Shown: in pieces, positions 20,764 through 31,451 of the stretch
Numbering within the stretch: the first letter of the stretch is position 1
Layout of the letters: the number at the start of each line of letters is the position of its first letter
Origin: Hyaloperonospora brassicae
Taxonomy: Eukaryota > Oomycota > Peronosporomycetes > Peronosporales > Peronosporaceae
Assembly: GCA_947650285.1 (NCBI GenBank)
Contig: CANTFL010001426.1
Location: 405,573 to 469,572, forward strand
Reading direction: 5' to 3'
DNA length: 64,000 nt
Position numbers and translations under genes: made by a program
Notes under the pieces: model-generated
Databases searched by the model: none
What the model was told of the DNA's origin: nothing
What the model saw: the letters and a program-made list of their open reading frames with translations, nothing else

Positions 20764-21609
20764 TCACTCAGCAAGCGACTCTTGGGGAATTCCTTCCTCA
20801 AGTACGTGGGGACTTATTCCCTCGACGTCTTCCGACTGTGGCTGTGCAACCACAGTCAGGCACCGATCCTCTACGGTCGACTCTCCAGTCGACCTAGGAT
20901 TTTCATGTTGCCCCTTGGGGGCAACAGATTTCTTTCTTCTAAGATGCTGCCCGCTAGGCATGCATCCATGTCCCGGTCCACTCGACTTATTCGAGTGGTG
21001 GACCTTCGGCGCCGCCTGTACATCTGTACAGCCGCCGGGAGCTTGCTCCACAGTGTAGTGATCAACTACACTATGATCTTGTGCAGTCGTGCTAACGACC
21101 GTACCGCAAGTGAGGCCATCGCACTCACTCGCAGAACATCCACACGCTTGTGGACGCTCCAAGATGTTCATCAGATGGCCATCTGATGAACAAGAAGCAG
21201 ACATCTTCACGGATCGATGCTGCCAGCTCACCCTTGGCTCGTACTTTCTGAGCCAAGGTAATCCCAGGATGACATCAAATTTGTCATCCAGATCCAATAC
21301 GATGAAGTCATCATCGTACTGTTCGCCCTCTAACGTGTAGTGGATTCCTACTACACGTTTCTCAACGGTTATCGATGCGCCTGTGGCGAGGCACACTGTC
21401 ATCCTCGTTGAAGGAATGTCGCGCTCAATGAACTTGAGCCTACGACCCTCTAGTGACTGGCGACGAACAAAGTTGTTCGACGCCCCACAGTCTACTAGGG
21501 CACGAAGCGACAAATCATTTGTCGCTTCCAACTTCAAGGTGATGAGCGAAACGTCATCACCAGGTGCAGAGACACACAATGATTGTGTATCTAGAGCAAC
21601 CTTCGTCAA
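20764..21609 (-). pseudogene. Retropepsin-like protease and linker, element A
   Basis: The flap and active-site region reads LVDCGASNNFV, in which the usual Asp-Ser-Gly is Asp-Cys-Gly. The DVILGLPWLRKYEP motif typical of Gypsy proteases follows about 75 residues later. The frame ends at a TGA at 20764-20766, where the sister copy keeps a sense codon and continues into RT, so the linker is cut by a nonsense mutation. Confidence 0.85.
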
Positions 21610-21659
21610 GAGATTTACAAATTCTCTTGAGGTTGCTGGATCAGTAGGGCGCTCCGCCC

Positions 21660-22807
21660 CTACTGACCCCGACCATTTTTTGATGGTCCGTCTCGCTGTT
21701 GCGGCTTCGCAACAGCGCTGGACCCACGACCATTGCCCTTTCTGGCGAATGGTCGTCCATTTCGCTCAGTACTGTTTGGTACTGGGCGTGGAGCACTACA
21801 CTCGTATGCGTAGTGCCCTAACTTCTGACAGCGATTGCACCTCTGCAATCGCTTGTTGTTCGAAGAGCGAGGTCTCTCGCTCTCAACATAGCAGAGGTCC
21901 ATTGGTTCTGGACCTCCGATCTCTTGTCGTCTCGGTGGACGATAAGAGTTTAAGCTAGCATGAGCCTGTCTCATGCTAAAGTCTTCCTGTTCCGCGGCTG
22001 ATATCGCATCTTCCAGCGTATTCAGCTCAAGGCGGAACAGGTGGCTCCTGACGGACCCCTCTGCGAGCCCTTGCATGAAAACCGTACTCAACGTGTGTTC
22101 ATGTACTGGGTTAGCAGTTATACTACTCGCAAGGAGTCGTATATGTTGTGCGTAAGCGTGCACATCACGCTTACCCTATTTGAGTTTCAGGAGCTCTGAA
22201 CGAGCCCTGAACTCAGCCCGTGGCGGCTCAAACGTTTGTCTGAGCCGGGACTTGAAGTCATCTGGCGACCTAAACACGTTTGGGTCGCTACTCTCGAGTC
22301 CCAGGGACCAAGTTTTGGCACGCCCTGCCAAGTGGGTCTGAGCAAATGTGAGTTTCATTTGCTCATCTTCGACGCGACGAGCCCTTAGGGCTCTGTCGAG
22401 TTCGACAAACCACAGTAACAGGGAGTCTTCCGGGACTCCACTGTACTTGGAGATGTCAACTTTCATGACTTCGGGACGACGCGCATGCGCCGTCCCGCCC
22501 ACAGCAGCATGGAATTGCTGCTGTCTCAACAGCTCCGTCTGTTGAGCACCGAGTTCTCTCAACTGCTCGGCCTGTTGAGAGCCTTGCTGGTGAAGCAAGG
22601 CTACTTGTCCCTCTCGAGAGCAAGTTCATTCTGAATGAACTTGGCAATAGCGGCATGTTGTTGGTCTCTGTCTAGAGACTCCAACATGGCGCTAACGACG
22701 AGATCGCCTACGGTAGAACTCATTCGTTCTACCGCACCCCATTCGATGTCACTCAAGTGGGTAAACCCTTCATGCGTGGCGTGAAAGGTCCCTTCATCAT
22801 CCAACAT
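21660..22807 (-). pseudogene. Gag with zinc knuckle, element A (broken)
   Basis: ATG at 22805-22807 opens an N-terminal helical region. A one-base shift near 22605 moves to the main Gag frame (capsid-like helices with VDISKYSGVPEDSLLLWFVE). A CAG-to-TAG change at 22176-22178 interrupts it; the family-B copy has CAG. The C-terminal third contains a CCHC zinc knuckle, CNRCQKLGHYAYEC, at about 21800-21840, preceded by the EPMDLCY motif. The Gag would coat the element RNA. Confidence 0.88.
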
Positions 22808-22842
22808 GTTCAGGTTGGATGTTGTGGTCCTTGGAAGGACTA

Positions 22843-22855
22843 CAAAGTGCTACCA
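22843..22855 (-). other. Primer binding site of element A
   Basis: Two bases inside the 5' LTR the minus strand reads TGGTAGCACTTTG, beginning with the TGG expected to pair with a tRNA CCA end. The first eight bases (TGGTAGCA) fit an initiator-Met type primer. A similar GGTAGCACTT follows the element C LTR at 28940. Confidence 0.65.
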
Positions 22856-22857
22856 GG

Positions 22858-23248
22858 TGTAACGGGGCACACCCTTGCGTAACTTAACGCAAGGGTTTTG
22901 GGTGCCCCGACAGACGTACACGTGGCAAGCGAGGAAGCGTAGGTAGGGCAAAAGTAGAGCTGTTATATTAATATAATTAAGTCTTTAAACTACTGTCTCT
23001 TCGTTTGACTTAGTTTAACTATACTAATATAACTGGATGTATGGTGACGTCTCGTCACCACTCATTGCGCGCGTCTTGCGGCGATTGGTGGGTTGATATC
23101 ATCACGATATCAACCAATGAACAGACCCTTTGGTCGACCCTTCAATATCACCACTTTGGTGATATTGTTTAAAGAATACCCATCTTTATATTCTTTATTG
23201 TCACTTTCCTTAAAGTGACAATTTCATGTAACGGGCTGCCCCGTTACA
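22858..23248 (-). repeat. 5' LTR of element A
   Basis: This LTR is 391 bp and identical to the 3' LTR except for one base (T at 23229 where the other has G). It is followed by the target duplication CAGAA. Confidence 0.97.
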
Positions 23249-24527
23249 CAGAACATTTGAGGTAGTGCGGCTAGCCAGGGTAGTGGAGGTAGTTCAGCTA
23301 GTCAGGGTAGTTGAGGTAGCAGAAGCGATAGCTTCAGCAGTAGTTTCGGTATCAAACTTGCAAAAAAGAAGTGAGAGCGAATAGTCTCGGCGCTGCCAGA
23401 GTAGTAGAAAGCTACTCGATAACCTTTTATACGTACACGCGCTGCTGCTCCTCGTATCATAACACATCCTTCTTGCCAACCCCCCAATTCCCGACGACAG
23501 CTTACGCTTACCTGGTCTTTGCAAAAGATATCACAGATAATTGGACTAAGACTCGAGAGTCCTTCTTTTTATAGTGTGCTGTCATTCTAGCATGCTGAAT
23601 GTGATGATCGATTGGTCCAGCACAATTCGTCCATAGCAAAATGTGCCCATATGATACCGGATGTGTACCGAACGTAAGAATATCTTACCCTGCCACCTTC
23701 GATACCACGCTCGACTCTCAAGAAGATTCGTAAGTCTTAGCATGATTGCCGACACTTGTAACAGTGAGCTAAGGTAAAGAAGGTGACATGCTATGTGACG
23801 GGTCGGTGGCCCTACGTGATCCATCAATCTCTCTCGGGCGTATGACAGTGCTTTCGAACACCTCTAGAGCGGTGCAAGCCACACACCATTACATGTAGTG
23901 TGCCAAAATACGAGGATACAAGTCAGGCTTGCAAATGCCCTCGTAGAGCGCATGCACGGATGAAACAATGTCTTCTTAAGAAGCCGTGCAATTTGTACGT
24001 CACCTTGTTTTGTCATAGGAATTTTGAAAATGGGTGAGCACCCGAGCTCACTAAGTTCTTGCGGTGGTACACTTCCGATGATATCTAGCAACTTAGACCC
24101 ACTCAACCACAGCGTCAATCGGCCTATATGTATATTTGCGCCGGCAAAGCTGTTAGTGTTTTGGTATCCATGCATGTCATGTGATGGATAGTTTCGGCTG
24201 TCGACGCGCAACAAAAAAGACAATCCACACGCCTGGAACTTTGCACAAAGCGAATTAAAAGTATAACATTTACCTGGTACACTGCGGGATCGTTATTCTT
24301 ATAGATTTATTTTTGCTTTGTTTGACTGAAAAAGCACAGCGCACGTTATCGTTTGAGAGCGAAGTGTAATCGGCAATCCGAAGGCTAGACAGACTTGTGC
24401 TTAGCGGCCTATCTTAAATGAAGATTCGAGATGCAGAGGCTGTATCAAATGTATTGCCTCACCTAAAGCCACGTGCACATTCGTGATAATTAACAGCAAT
24501 CACAAAAGATGTTTTTGTTTGCTAGTC
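23249..24527. other. Intergenic region, no confident gene
   Basis: A 29-bp unit (GAGGTAGT.CRGCTAGYCAGGGTAGT) is tandemly duplicated at about 23261-23320. A 119-codon minus-strand ORF at 23864-24223 has no recognisable domain. Nothing else is supported. Confidence 0.45.
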
Positions 24528-26972
24528 CTAGACAAGGATTAAGGTGTTGTCCACGGCTCCTGCATTCGACATGCTGCCTTTTCGTTCTGGCTGCTTCTGA
24601 CTGCATCCTTTTGATCGCCTCCATTTGACCGCCTCGATCTGATCGTCAAGTAATCGGCTAAAAATGGTGAGGAAAAGGCTTTCATCGTGCACGCTACCAT
24701 CAAGCTCATCATTCAGCGCCTCAAATTCATCCTTGTCTTCTTCAAAGCCGATAGAAGAATATGTCGAAGAACGTGACCCATCATCTTGAACCAAACCCTT
24801 GTGGCCATTTACCATGGCATTGTCGAGTAATCTGCGTGATCCTGTGTGCTCAACCTTCGCGCATTGGATAGCATCTGAAAGGGCATGCGATGCCATCTTG
24901 TCCCAAGCACCCATTAGGCGCGATTTCTCGCTCGTGCGCGCTTCAGAATGCTTACACGCACCATTGAGTGGCGCACGTTCCAAAAATTCACACGAACTGT
25001 TGTGTTCCTCATCAGGCAAGCTAAAGGGAGCATAGCTCGCCCAAAATCCAGGCGGGGATTGTGCACCGTTCGCTACAGGCGAACCCCTGAACGGTTCTTG
25101 AACTGACGTAGAATCAATCGACACCCGCAAATTACGGAACGATGTCTGGGGAGATGGCGATATACCGATTGGATCACTTCCGCGTCTTTGTTCTGCAGCA
25201 GCCAATTTACTTGACTTGATCACCGAAGCGACGGCTGGTTGCACGTGACCGTGGTGAACTAGCTTCTCGTTTTCCTTGCGCTGCTTGACAACATGCAGCT
25301 GGCAAAACGCCTTGATGCACAACTGCTCCAATGTAGACGGGGCGTCGAGGTCGTCACGACACATTATCCGAGCTACTTCGAACAAGGGCAGGTCTGCACA
25401 CACGCCCTTTTGCACCACCATGCCAGCAATAATCATATTCCGTCGGCAAGCACGCCGCAACGGAATTCTTTTTGTCAGCCGGTCTGCGTCCTCCTGAGCC
25501 GATAACGATAATACGTACGATCGGTCCTCAGCGCTCAGTGGCTTCTGCAGCTGCGGCCAGTTGTACCAGCACCAATCACACCAGCCGATTTCTAGAAACT
25601 GCGGTAAGCAATAACCGTGGTCGATCGGTATCAATTCGTATTCAGTGTGGCTTGTTGTCGATGACCACCGCTTGCGCACCAAGATGTTCGCGTCATTTCG
25701 ATCAGTATTTAAAAGCCGCATGTCCAGCAGCGCAATCTTGTGGACTTGGTGGACCGAAAATTGGTTTGGTGCCAGATCGCTCACTACGTCATCGTGACGT
25801 ACGAATTCCTGCAACGATCCTATTTTAAAATGTAAAGCGCCCACACCTGCCGTGTAATTGAACACGGGATGTCGCGCCTCCACAAGTGACGTAGCGGGGA
25901 CTCCTGCAAAGTGATCCTGCGCGTGAATGGTACAGAAAGCACATCGTCAGTCGATGTGCAATCTATGCATAGATTTCGAACGCTACATGCACACTAACAC
26001 TCGTCATCGTATGACAATTTAACAAAGCCCAGTAAGCTGGTACCTTGTCTAGTATATACGCGGCAAGCTCACGTTCGCAAGCTTCTCCAGAAAGAATTCC
26101 TCGACGAAGGCCACTCTGTATCGAAAAAGCCGCAGTAAGCGAAAACGTTTTGCCCATAAAACGATCGCATCCCATGATGATCGCGACTAACCTGACCTAG
26201 CCGACCCACCAACCCGCGAGGATTATTAGGCCCAAAGGGCTCCTCGTCTTGGGGCTTAAAGCAGCCCACATTGCGGTGGGATGGACACTTGAAAAAGTAC
26301 GTACCGCCGGTACCATCCATTGCTAGCACCGGTGCGAGACCCAAGGCAAGGCCTTGCAACGCCTTCACGAAATCCACATACAATTTTCATGCAAGTTTAC
26401 ACTCACGCAAGAAACCGCCGCATTACACCGCAAATGCAGCTTACCTGGTGCATGACTTTCATAAGAACCACTGGCAATAAATGTGCACCATATGGATGGA
26501 CATTCACGGCGGGCATCTGCTCTGGTCTCAAGTTCGCCATCGTCTTGTTGTTCACTCGACATGATGATGCTCTTTTCGCACCAGGCCCTTCGCCATTATT
26601 CCTGTTATTGCTCGCATCACTTCCGCTCTCCATTTCGCACTCTTGAGCGTACACCATTGCAACATTCTGCGGTCTTCTAGCCACAAAGTCCACAACGGCA
26701 TCGTCATGGTATATACCACATTGCTGCAAATTGTGCGTATTCTTGAGCTCTCGCCCGTGGTAGAAAAGCTTTTGCGCATTCGACGGCACGTTGAACACCA
26801 CCTTCAATTTGTTTTTAATGTCCTTGATAGTAGACCATGGATGTAGCACGAGCTTCTTGCGGCGCTCGAGCGGGTCCCGAAAATCCTTAACATAAACTAC
26901 CACAGCTCCGTGGCCGCTTTCCAGCCAGCCACCAGGGAGCGAGCGCGACATCTTGGCCTCGTCCTGCTGCAT
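24528..26972 (-). CDS. Ubiquitin-like domain phosphatidylinositol 3/4-kinase family protein (PI4K type II-gamma-like)
   Basis: Four exons on the minus strand: 26972-26445, 26362-26192, 26115-26044 and 25916-24528. Introns of 82, 76 and 127 bp have GT-AG ends and keep phase 0, giving 719 residues. An ATG at 26951 is an alternative start. Residues about 24-96 form a ubiquitin-like fold (KKLVLHPWSTIKDIKNKL, ...QKLFYHGRELKN). The kinase domain has the PVLAMDGTGGTYFF loop, the ATP-site lysine in GCFKPQDEEP, the catalytic LLNTDRNDANILV and the metal-binding IPIDHGYCLP. This matches plant and oomycete PI4K-gamma/UbDK proteins, some of which phosphorylate proteins rather than lipids. The C-terminal 250 residues are Ser-rich and probably disordered. 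The gene is intact, flanked by transposons on both sides. Confidence 0.93.
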
Positions 26973-28285
26973 CGTTGTGAGCTTGTATTTCAGTGCTTAC
27001 TCACCGTTTAGACTTCGTTCCGATGGTGTTCGTGAAGCGAATTGTAGACGTACGCCCTCGACCGTGCGAGAGCGATGAGGGAGTCAAACTTGCAAGGCTG
27101 ATCTGGTCAAATATGGCCAGCGTATAATGCGCGACGTTTAGGCCAATTTTGTCGATCAACCTTATTCTATCGGCCAAATATTTGTGTTGATTGCGCGCTT
27201 GTATTTTATAACTTCGTACTCGTACGACAGCGTAACGTTCTTTGATTGTTACTCAGTATTGTCGATTTTCAGGAAGAGGGTACGAACAAAAGGCGTACAG
27301 AGTTCCGGATACGTGAAAATGCACCACATGCTCGATAGTTGAGTGGTGTTATCGGTAGGAATATTGGGTTTTCCATTACTAACTATTGTGATACTAAATT
27401 TAGAATCGATTTAATCTTTGTTAAAATTACAAAACGATTTGCGTGTGATTTGCGTATGCGGTGCGTAATATTCACTTATTAAGGATTTTAGTCCAATCAT
27501 ACTTAGAAATAAGAAACATAGAGTCGAAAGCTTTAAGGCAATTGCAGAAATAAAAAGTACAGAAGCTACATAATTAGAAAGCATATTATTTAAATATTTA
27601 ACATTAAAGCAATAATGTATTATTTATGACGTATCTTGCTTCACTTATTTACTACAAAAAGATAAATGTATTTACCTAGTTCAGCACGGATATATCGTCA
27701 CGAAACTTATGTAAGTGCATCATATTCTTACATGTGGTCTTCGCGAATAATATAAAAAATCGTGTTCCTATAATATGGATAATAAGAATGATGATATGTT
27801 TGTATTTGGTGACATCTACCCATGTAGGTCTTGCGGCTGTAGGTGAATCCACCAATCAGTGCTAGACGCACATTTTACCTGGCGAGCAAGGTATCGATAG
27901 TCAAGTTACAAATTTACAATAAATCGAGAAGGATGTAATTTATATGTAATGACGTGAATATATTGTACCATAAAATCCCCATTTAGCTCAGTTAGTGTGT
28001 TCAGCTGATTGCGCTAACTCTACATTTATAATGTTCTTTTGATTTCGAAGCACCTGTGTACGCTGTAATGAGTGTTGATGTTGGAATTTGAGGTTAAAGG
28101 TCGCGAGTTGCGATTAGCGCCAGCCGTCAATCTGGTCAAAGATAGTCAGTGAAAGATGGTAGTAGACGAGTTGGTCATCAACCATCTGTCCTTAGGACGG
28201 TTGGAGCACAGACCTTTTAAGAATTAGTGGATAGGAGACAGAGCAAACAATGCACGTAATATTATTTTCATCCTACTGCTCCTAC
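26973..28285. other. AT-rich intergenic region
   Basis: No ORF with coding character was found. The stretch includes the probable promoter of the PI4K-like gene (next to 26973), a tRNA-like repeat at 27979-28060, and the target site of the family-B LTR at its right end. Confidence 0.5.
27979..28060 (+). repeat. tRNA-like (SINE-type) repeat, copy 2
   Basis: Box A (TAGCTCAGTTAG) begins at 27984 and a box-B-like GATTTCGAAGC lies at 28041-28051, about the spacing of a tRNA gene. TTCAGCTGATTGCGCT and AGCACC match the copy at 13118-13195 with identical spacing. The acceptor stem does not pair convincingly, so a SINE or tRNA pseudogene is more likely than a tRNA gene. Confidence 0.5.
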
Positions 28286-28450
28286 CTCCTTGTAACGGAG
28301 CGCACCCCTTGCGTGAGCTTAACGCAAGGGTGACGTGTGCCCGACAAGCGTACACAGGGCAACCGAGGAATCGGTAGGCAAAACAGAACCCGAAAGCTCT
28401 TTTCTGAGGGAATAGTAGAACTGTTTATTGAATATAGGTATTACGTTAGT

Positions 28451-28936
28451 TGTAACGGGGTGACACGTCGACTGGTAGTCGACGATAGGTGTGGTGCACA
28501 CAAGAGAGGGGGTACCCTAAAAGTAATTTTAGAACACAGTGAGTGTATCAATTGTTGAAGACTGATGTCTGTCAACAATTGATTACGAGATCTTTAGAGA
28601 GGTTTTACTTTGAACCTTAGTGACTAGGTTAAGTACGTTGTTCTATGGTCTTCTTTATGTTTAAAGAAGAAATAAAATTCAGTTCCCCTTTTGATCAATA
28701 AGAGACACGTGCCTTACGAGGCTTCTTTGATCGGGAGGACAAAAGCAACGCCTGTAAAGGTAGCTTGTCCTCGAGCACTCTGTGCTGTGATTCGTTTGAA
28801 TCGTTTGGTCCCTCTAGAACGGGGACCGTTAGCTCTCTGAGTTATTGACTCTCTGAGTCGAGTTCTGTGAACTAAAGTTGCTCGTGAGAGCGTTAAAGTC
28901 TTCCTCTGACTTAAGGAGCTGTGTAGCTCCGCTACA
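28451..28936 (+). repeat. 5' LTR of element C
   Basis: This LTR is 486 bp, TGTAACGGGG...GCTACA. It has many short hairpins, such as 28466-28473/28477-28484 (8 bp) and 28549-28558/28572-28581 (10 bp). A primer-site-like GGTAGCACTT follows at about 28940. Confidence 0.93.
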
Positions 28937-28994
28937 CTAGGTAGCACTTGTAGTCGATCTACGCTTGAGTCGTTACGACTGACCCTCTGCGAGG

Positions 28995-30017
28995 ATGGAG
29001 CAATCCACACCCCTCAATGAGGCCCAAAAGGGTGTGCTAGATAAGCTAACCGCGGCCGTAGGCCCAGAATATGTTGAGTTTCTCGCTGCACAAGGTCCCG
29101 ACGTGCTCAATGCTCGTGTCGAGACCTTTATGCAGTATGAAACGGCCCTTTTAGGGCAGGTTCAAAACCAGGTAGCGTCGGGTATGCCCACACGCTTTGT
29201 GGCTATGCCAGACAAAGAGGATAAGCCTTGTCCCCTTAAGGTGGACGTCAAGCATTTCTCCGGAAAGGAGGGTGTAAACCTCATCCTCTGGATCCTTGAG
29301 ATCGAGATGGCCATGAGATCTGGCTTGATCTCAGTCGAGCATCAGCGAGTATCGCTGGCGATCTCAATACTCGATGGAAGAGCTAGAGATTACGCTCTGA
29401 CGTGCGGCACGTCGGTCGACTTGGCGTTTCCCACATGAAATTCGCTCAAGCTAGACCTGTTGCGAGTTTTCTCGCCGCCCAACCAGGCCTATCGCGTGCG
29501 TTCACGCTTCTTGTCCACCCGTCAGGGTAAGAACGAGTTAACGGACTATGTCCAAGAGTTGAGAACTCTGATATCTGCCATGCAGTCTGACCCTCTCCCT
29601 GAGACTGTCTGAGTGACAGTCTTTATGGAAGGTCTCCGCAATGGCGCTGCCAGGACCGAGGTGTTTCGAGTCCATCCCTCGACTTTCGAAGAGGCTGTGA
29701 TCATCGCTCAAAATGCTGAGCATAACTACGCGTCAGCAAGACTTGGTTGGAATGGGTACAACCCAAGCTTTGCGAGAGCAACCTCTGCAAGCACCTCGGC
29801 TTACTGTAAGCCAGAACCGATGGATCTCAGCTATGCTGAAGATGAAGGTGAAGCGGATCTTCATGTTGCAGAGCAACGACAGGAAGTGAGACGTTGTTAT
29901 ACGTGTGGAAGCACCAAACATCTACGCCCCACTTGTCCTTTGCGTAAGCAACAACGTAACCCTATGGGCCGCAACCAGAAACCTGGTATGGCACGGGGAA
30001 ACGTCGACACCCAGTAG
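28995..30017 (+). pseudogene. Gag with zinc knuckle, element C
   Basis: One frame of 341 codons from ATG 28995 is interrupted by TGA at 29436-29438 and TGA at 29610-29612. The contexts suggest Trp (TGG) and Arg (CGA) originally. Capsid-like helices are followed by EPMDLSYAED and a CCHC knuckle, CYTCGSTKHLRPTC, at about 29895-29940. It is homologous to the element A Gag. Confidence 0.87.
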
Positions 30018-30103
30018 GCGCGGGGTGCCCTACTGGGGTAGAACTGAGTTCTGTCACTTCTCTACGAGGTAGAGCAAAATAGGGCTTAGCCCCACAGAGC
30101 TCC

Positions 30104-30907
30104 GTGCCAGCAAGCACAGAGCGTGGATACAAGCCTGGCTTGTTGGTCGCCGAGGCGATAGTTAAAGGCTTTGAGAAGCACTGGTCGATATTAATCGATT
30201 CTGGGGCGTCATGGAATTATGCTAGACGCCGTTCCCTTGAGGGGAGTCAGCAATATGCTGAGGCGCGTAAAGCGCACGAAGGTGATTCCATCACTGTTCG
30301 GTTAGCGACGGGTAGTCGCGTTACTGTGCCTAAAGTTCCGTTGAACTTGGGCGTGAAGTTTTTGGACTTTGATAGCACAGAACGCTGTCTTGTCCTTGAC
30401 TTGGATTCGAGATACGATCTCATCCTAGGCATGGCCTGGCTTGAACGCTATGAACCATGGATCGATTTGAGGTCTAAGACCTTAGGCGCAACGCGCAATG
30501 TTCCTAGTGAAGTTTTGGAGAGTCATGAACCCACCTTCGCTAGGCAACAAAAGCGCTATTGGCGCAAGCCAATGACGGAAGATGTCAATGTGCTGGACAT
30601 TGGTATGTCGGAGTTGATTAACTCGAATGTCTATGACATCCATATTGAGCGGAACTCTTACACCGTATGTGAAGAGAGTTGTACTCCGTTGAATGATACT
30701 CGTTGTGATAATGAGTCACTGCATGCTATTAGCATGATTGGCCAAGGGCCGAGACATCAAGAATGTACTTCCTCTGATGTGAGTGGGGTGGCACGTGAAA
30801 TTCCACCGAGTGAGGGTGGCCGAGTTGGCACCAAACTGAATGTCGGTAATGACATTGTTGGCGATAAGACCAGAGCATACAGGGCTAGACCCGGATGCTG
30901 GTCGTGA
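30104..30907 (+). CDS. Aspartic protease region, element C
   Basis: This open frame of 267 codons has the active-site motif LIDSGASWNY (Asp-Ser-Gly intact), LATGSRVTVP and the downstream DLILGMAWLERYEPW typical of Gypsy retropepsins. It lies in a different frame from Gag. The first Met is not necessarily the natural start, because protease is normally part of a polyprotein. Open space to about 31450 forms the linker to RT but carries stops. Confidence 0.8.
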   Translation: MPASTERGYKPGLLVAEAIVKGFEKHWSILIDSGASWNYARRRSLEGSQQYAEARKAHEGDSITVRLATGSRVTVPKVPLNLGVKFLDFDSTERCLVLDLDSRYDLILGMAWLERYEPWIDLRSKTLGATRNVPSEVLESHEPTFARQQKRYWRKPMTEDVNVLDIGMSELINSNVYDIHIERNSYTVCEESCTPLNDTRCDNESLHAISMIGQGPRHQECTSSDVSGVAREIPPSEGGRVGTKLNVGNDIVGDKTRAYRARPGCWS

Positions 30908-31451
30908 AGTGGTACGTGTAAATCCACTGGGTGAAGTGTTCGATGTTACGTAACACTTCACCAGATGTCGATCAAGACATGAGCTCTCGTATAGAGCGTG
31001 CTATAGCAGATAGCAACTACAGGGACCCTACTTTCCCGGCCTCTAGGAGGCGTAAGGTTTCTTTGAGGAAACAATCTCGGCGTCGGGTGGCAACTGTCAA
31101 GCGCCAGACGTCCGAGATGTTAAGGAGTGATAATGGTAATAATACACTATATACACTTGTCAATGGAATGACCGGCCATGTTGCTGGCAACATTACTCTT
31201 GAGACTCTTCCTTCTCTAGATAGTCTCTTTGAACTAGATGAAATGTCTGATGGCAAATTCAGCCAAGCCTTAAAGGCAGGATAGTTATTCGACTTAGTGG
31301 TCATTCGACCCGATGTTGAGTTAAACTCATCCTCTTTATTGGACGAGTCAGTCCTTGAGGACACAAAGGCAACACTTAATTCGCGTAGTGGATCATCGAT
31401 CTTAAGGATCGTCTTGATCCGTTTTATCCTTTAGTAAAGTAATTTCAAGAC

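Larger units (their letters stand above)
15478..23248 (-). mobile_element. Ty3/Gypsy LTR retrotransposon, family A, with chromodomain and antisense ORF
   Basis: This 7771-bp element has 391-bp LTRs (TGTAAC...GTTACA) and a perfect 5-bp target duplication, CAGAA, at 15473-15477 and 23249-23253. Gag-pol reads on the minus strand: zinc-knuckle Gag, aspartic protease, reverse transcriptase (YFDD), RNase H, integrase and chromodomain. A tRNA primer site and a polypurine tract sit at the expected ends. A long ORF on the plus strand (15999-17606) lies between integrase and the 3' LTR. The LTRs differ at one position (15849 vs 23229), so insertion was recent. Even so, gag and pol carry several nonsense codons and frameshifts, and the integrase core is deleted, so this copy cannot transpose alone. 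The whole element is packed with short perfect hairpins. Confidence 0.95.

Noticed and set aside
23864..24223. 119-codon minus-strand ORF between element A and the PI4K-like gene
   Set aside because: No domain, no neighbours in frame, no homology recognised. It may be chance.
27979..28060. Functional tRNA gene
   Set aside because: Box A is good but box B is degenerate, the acceptor stem does not pair, and no convincing anticodon loop was found.
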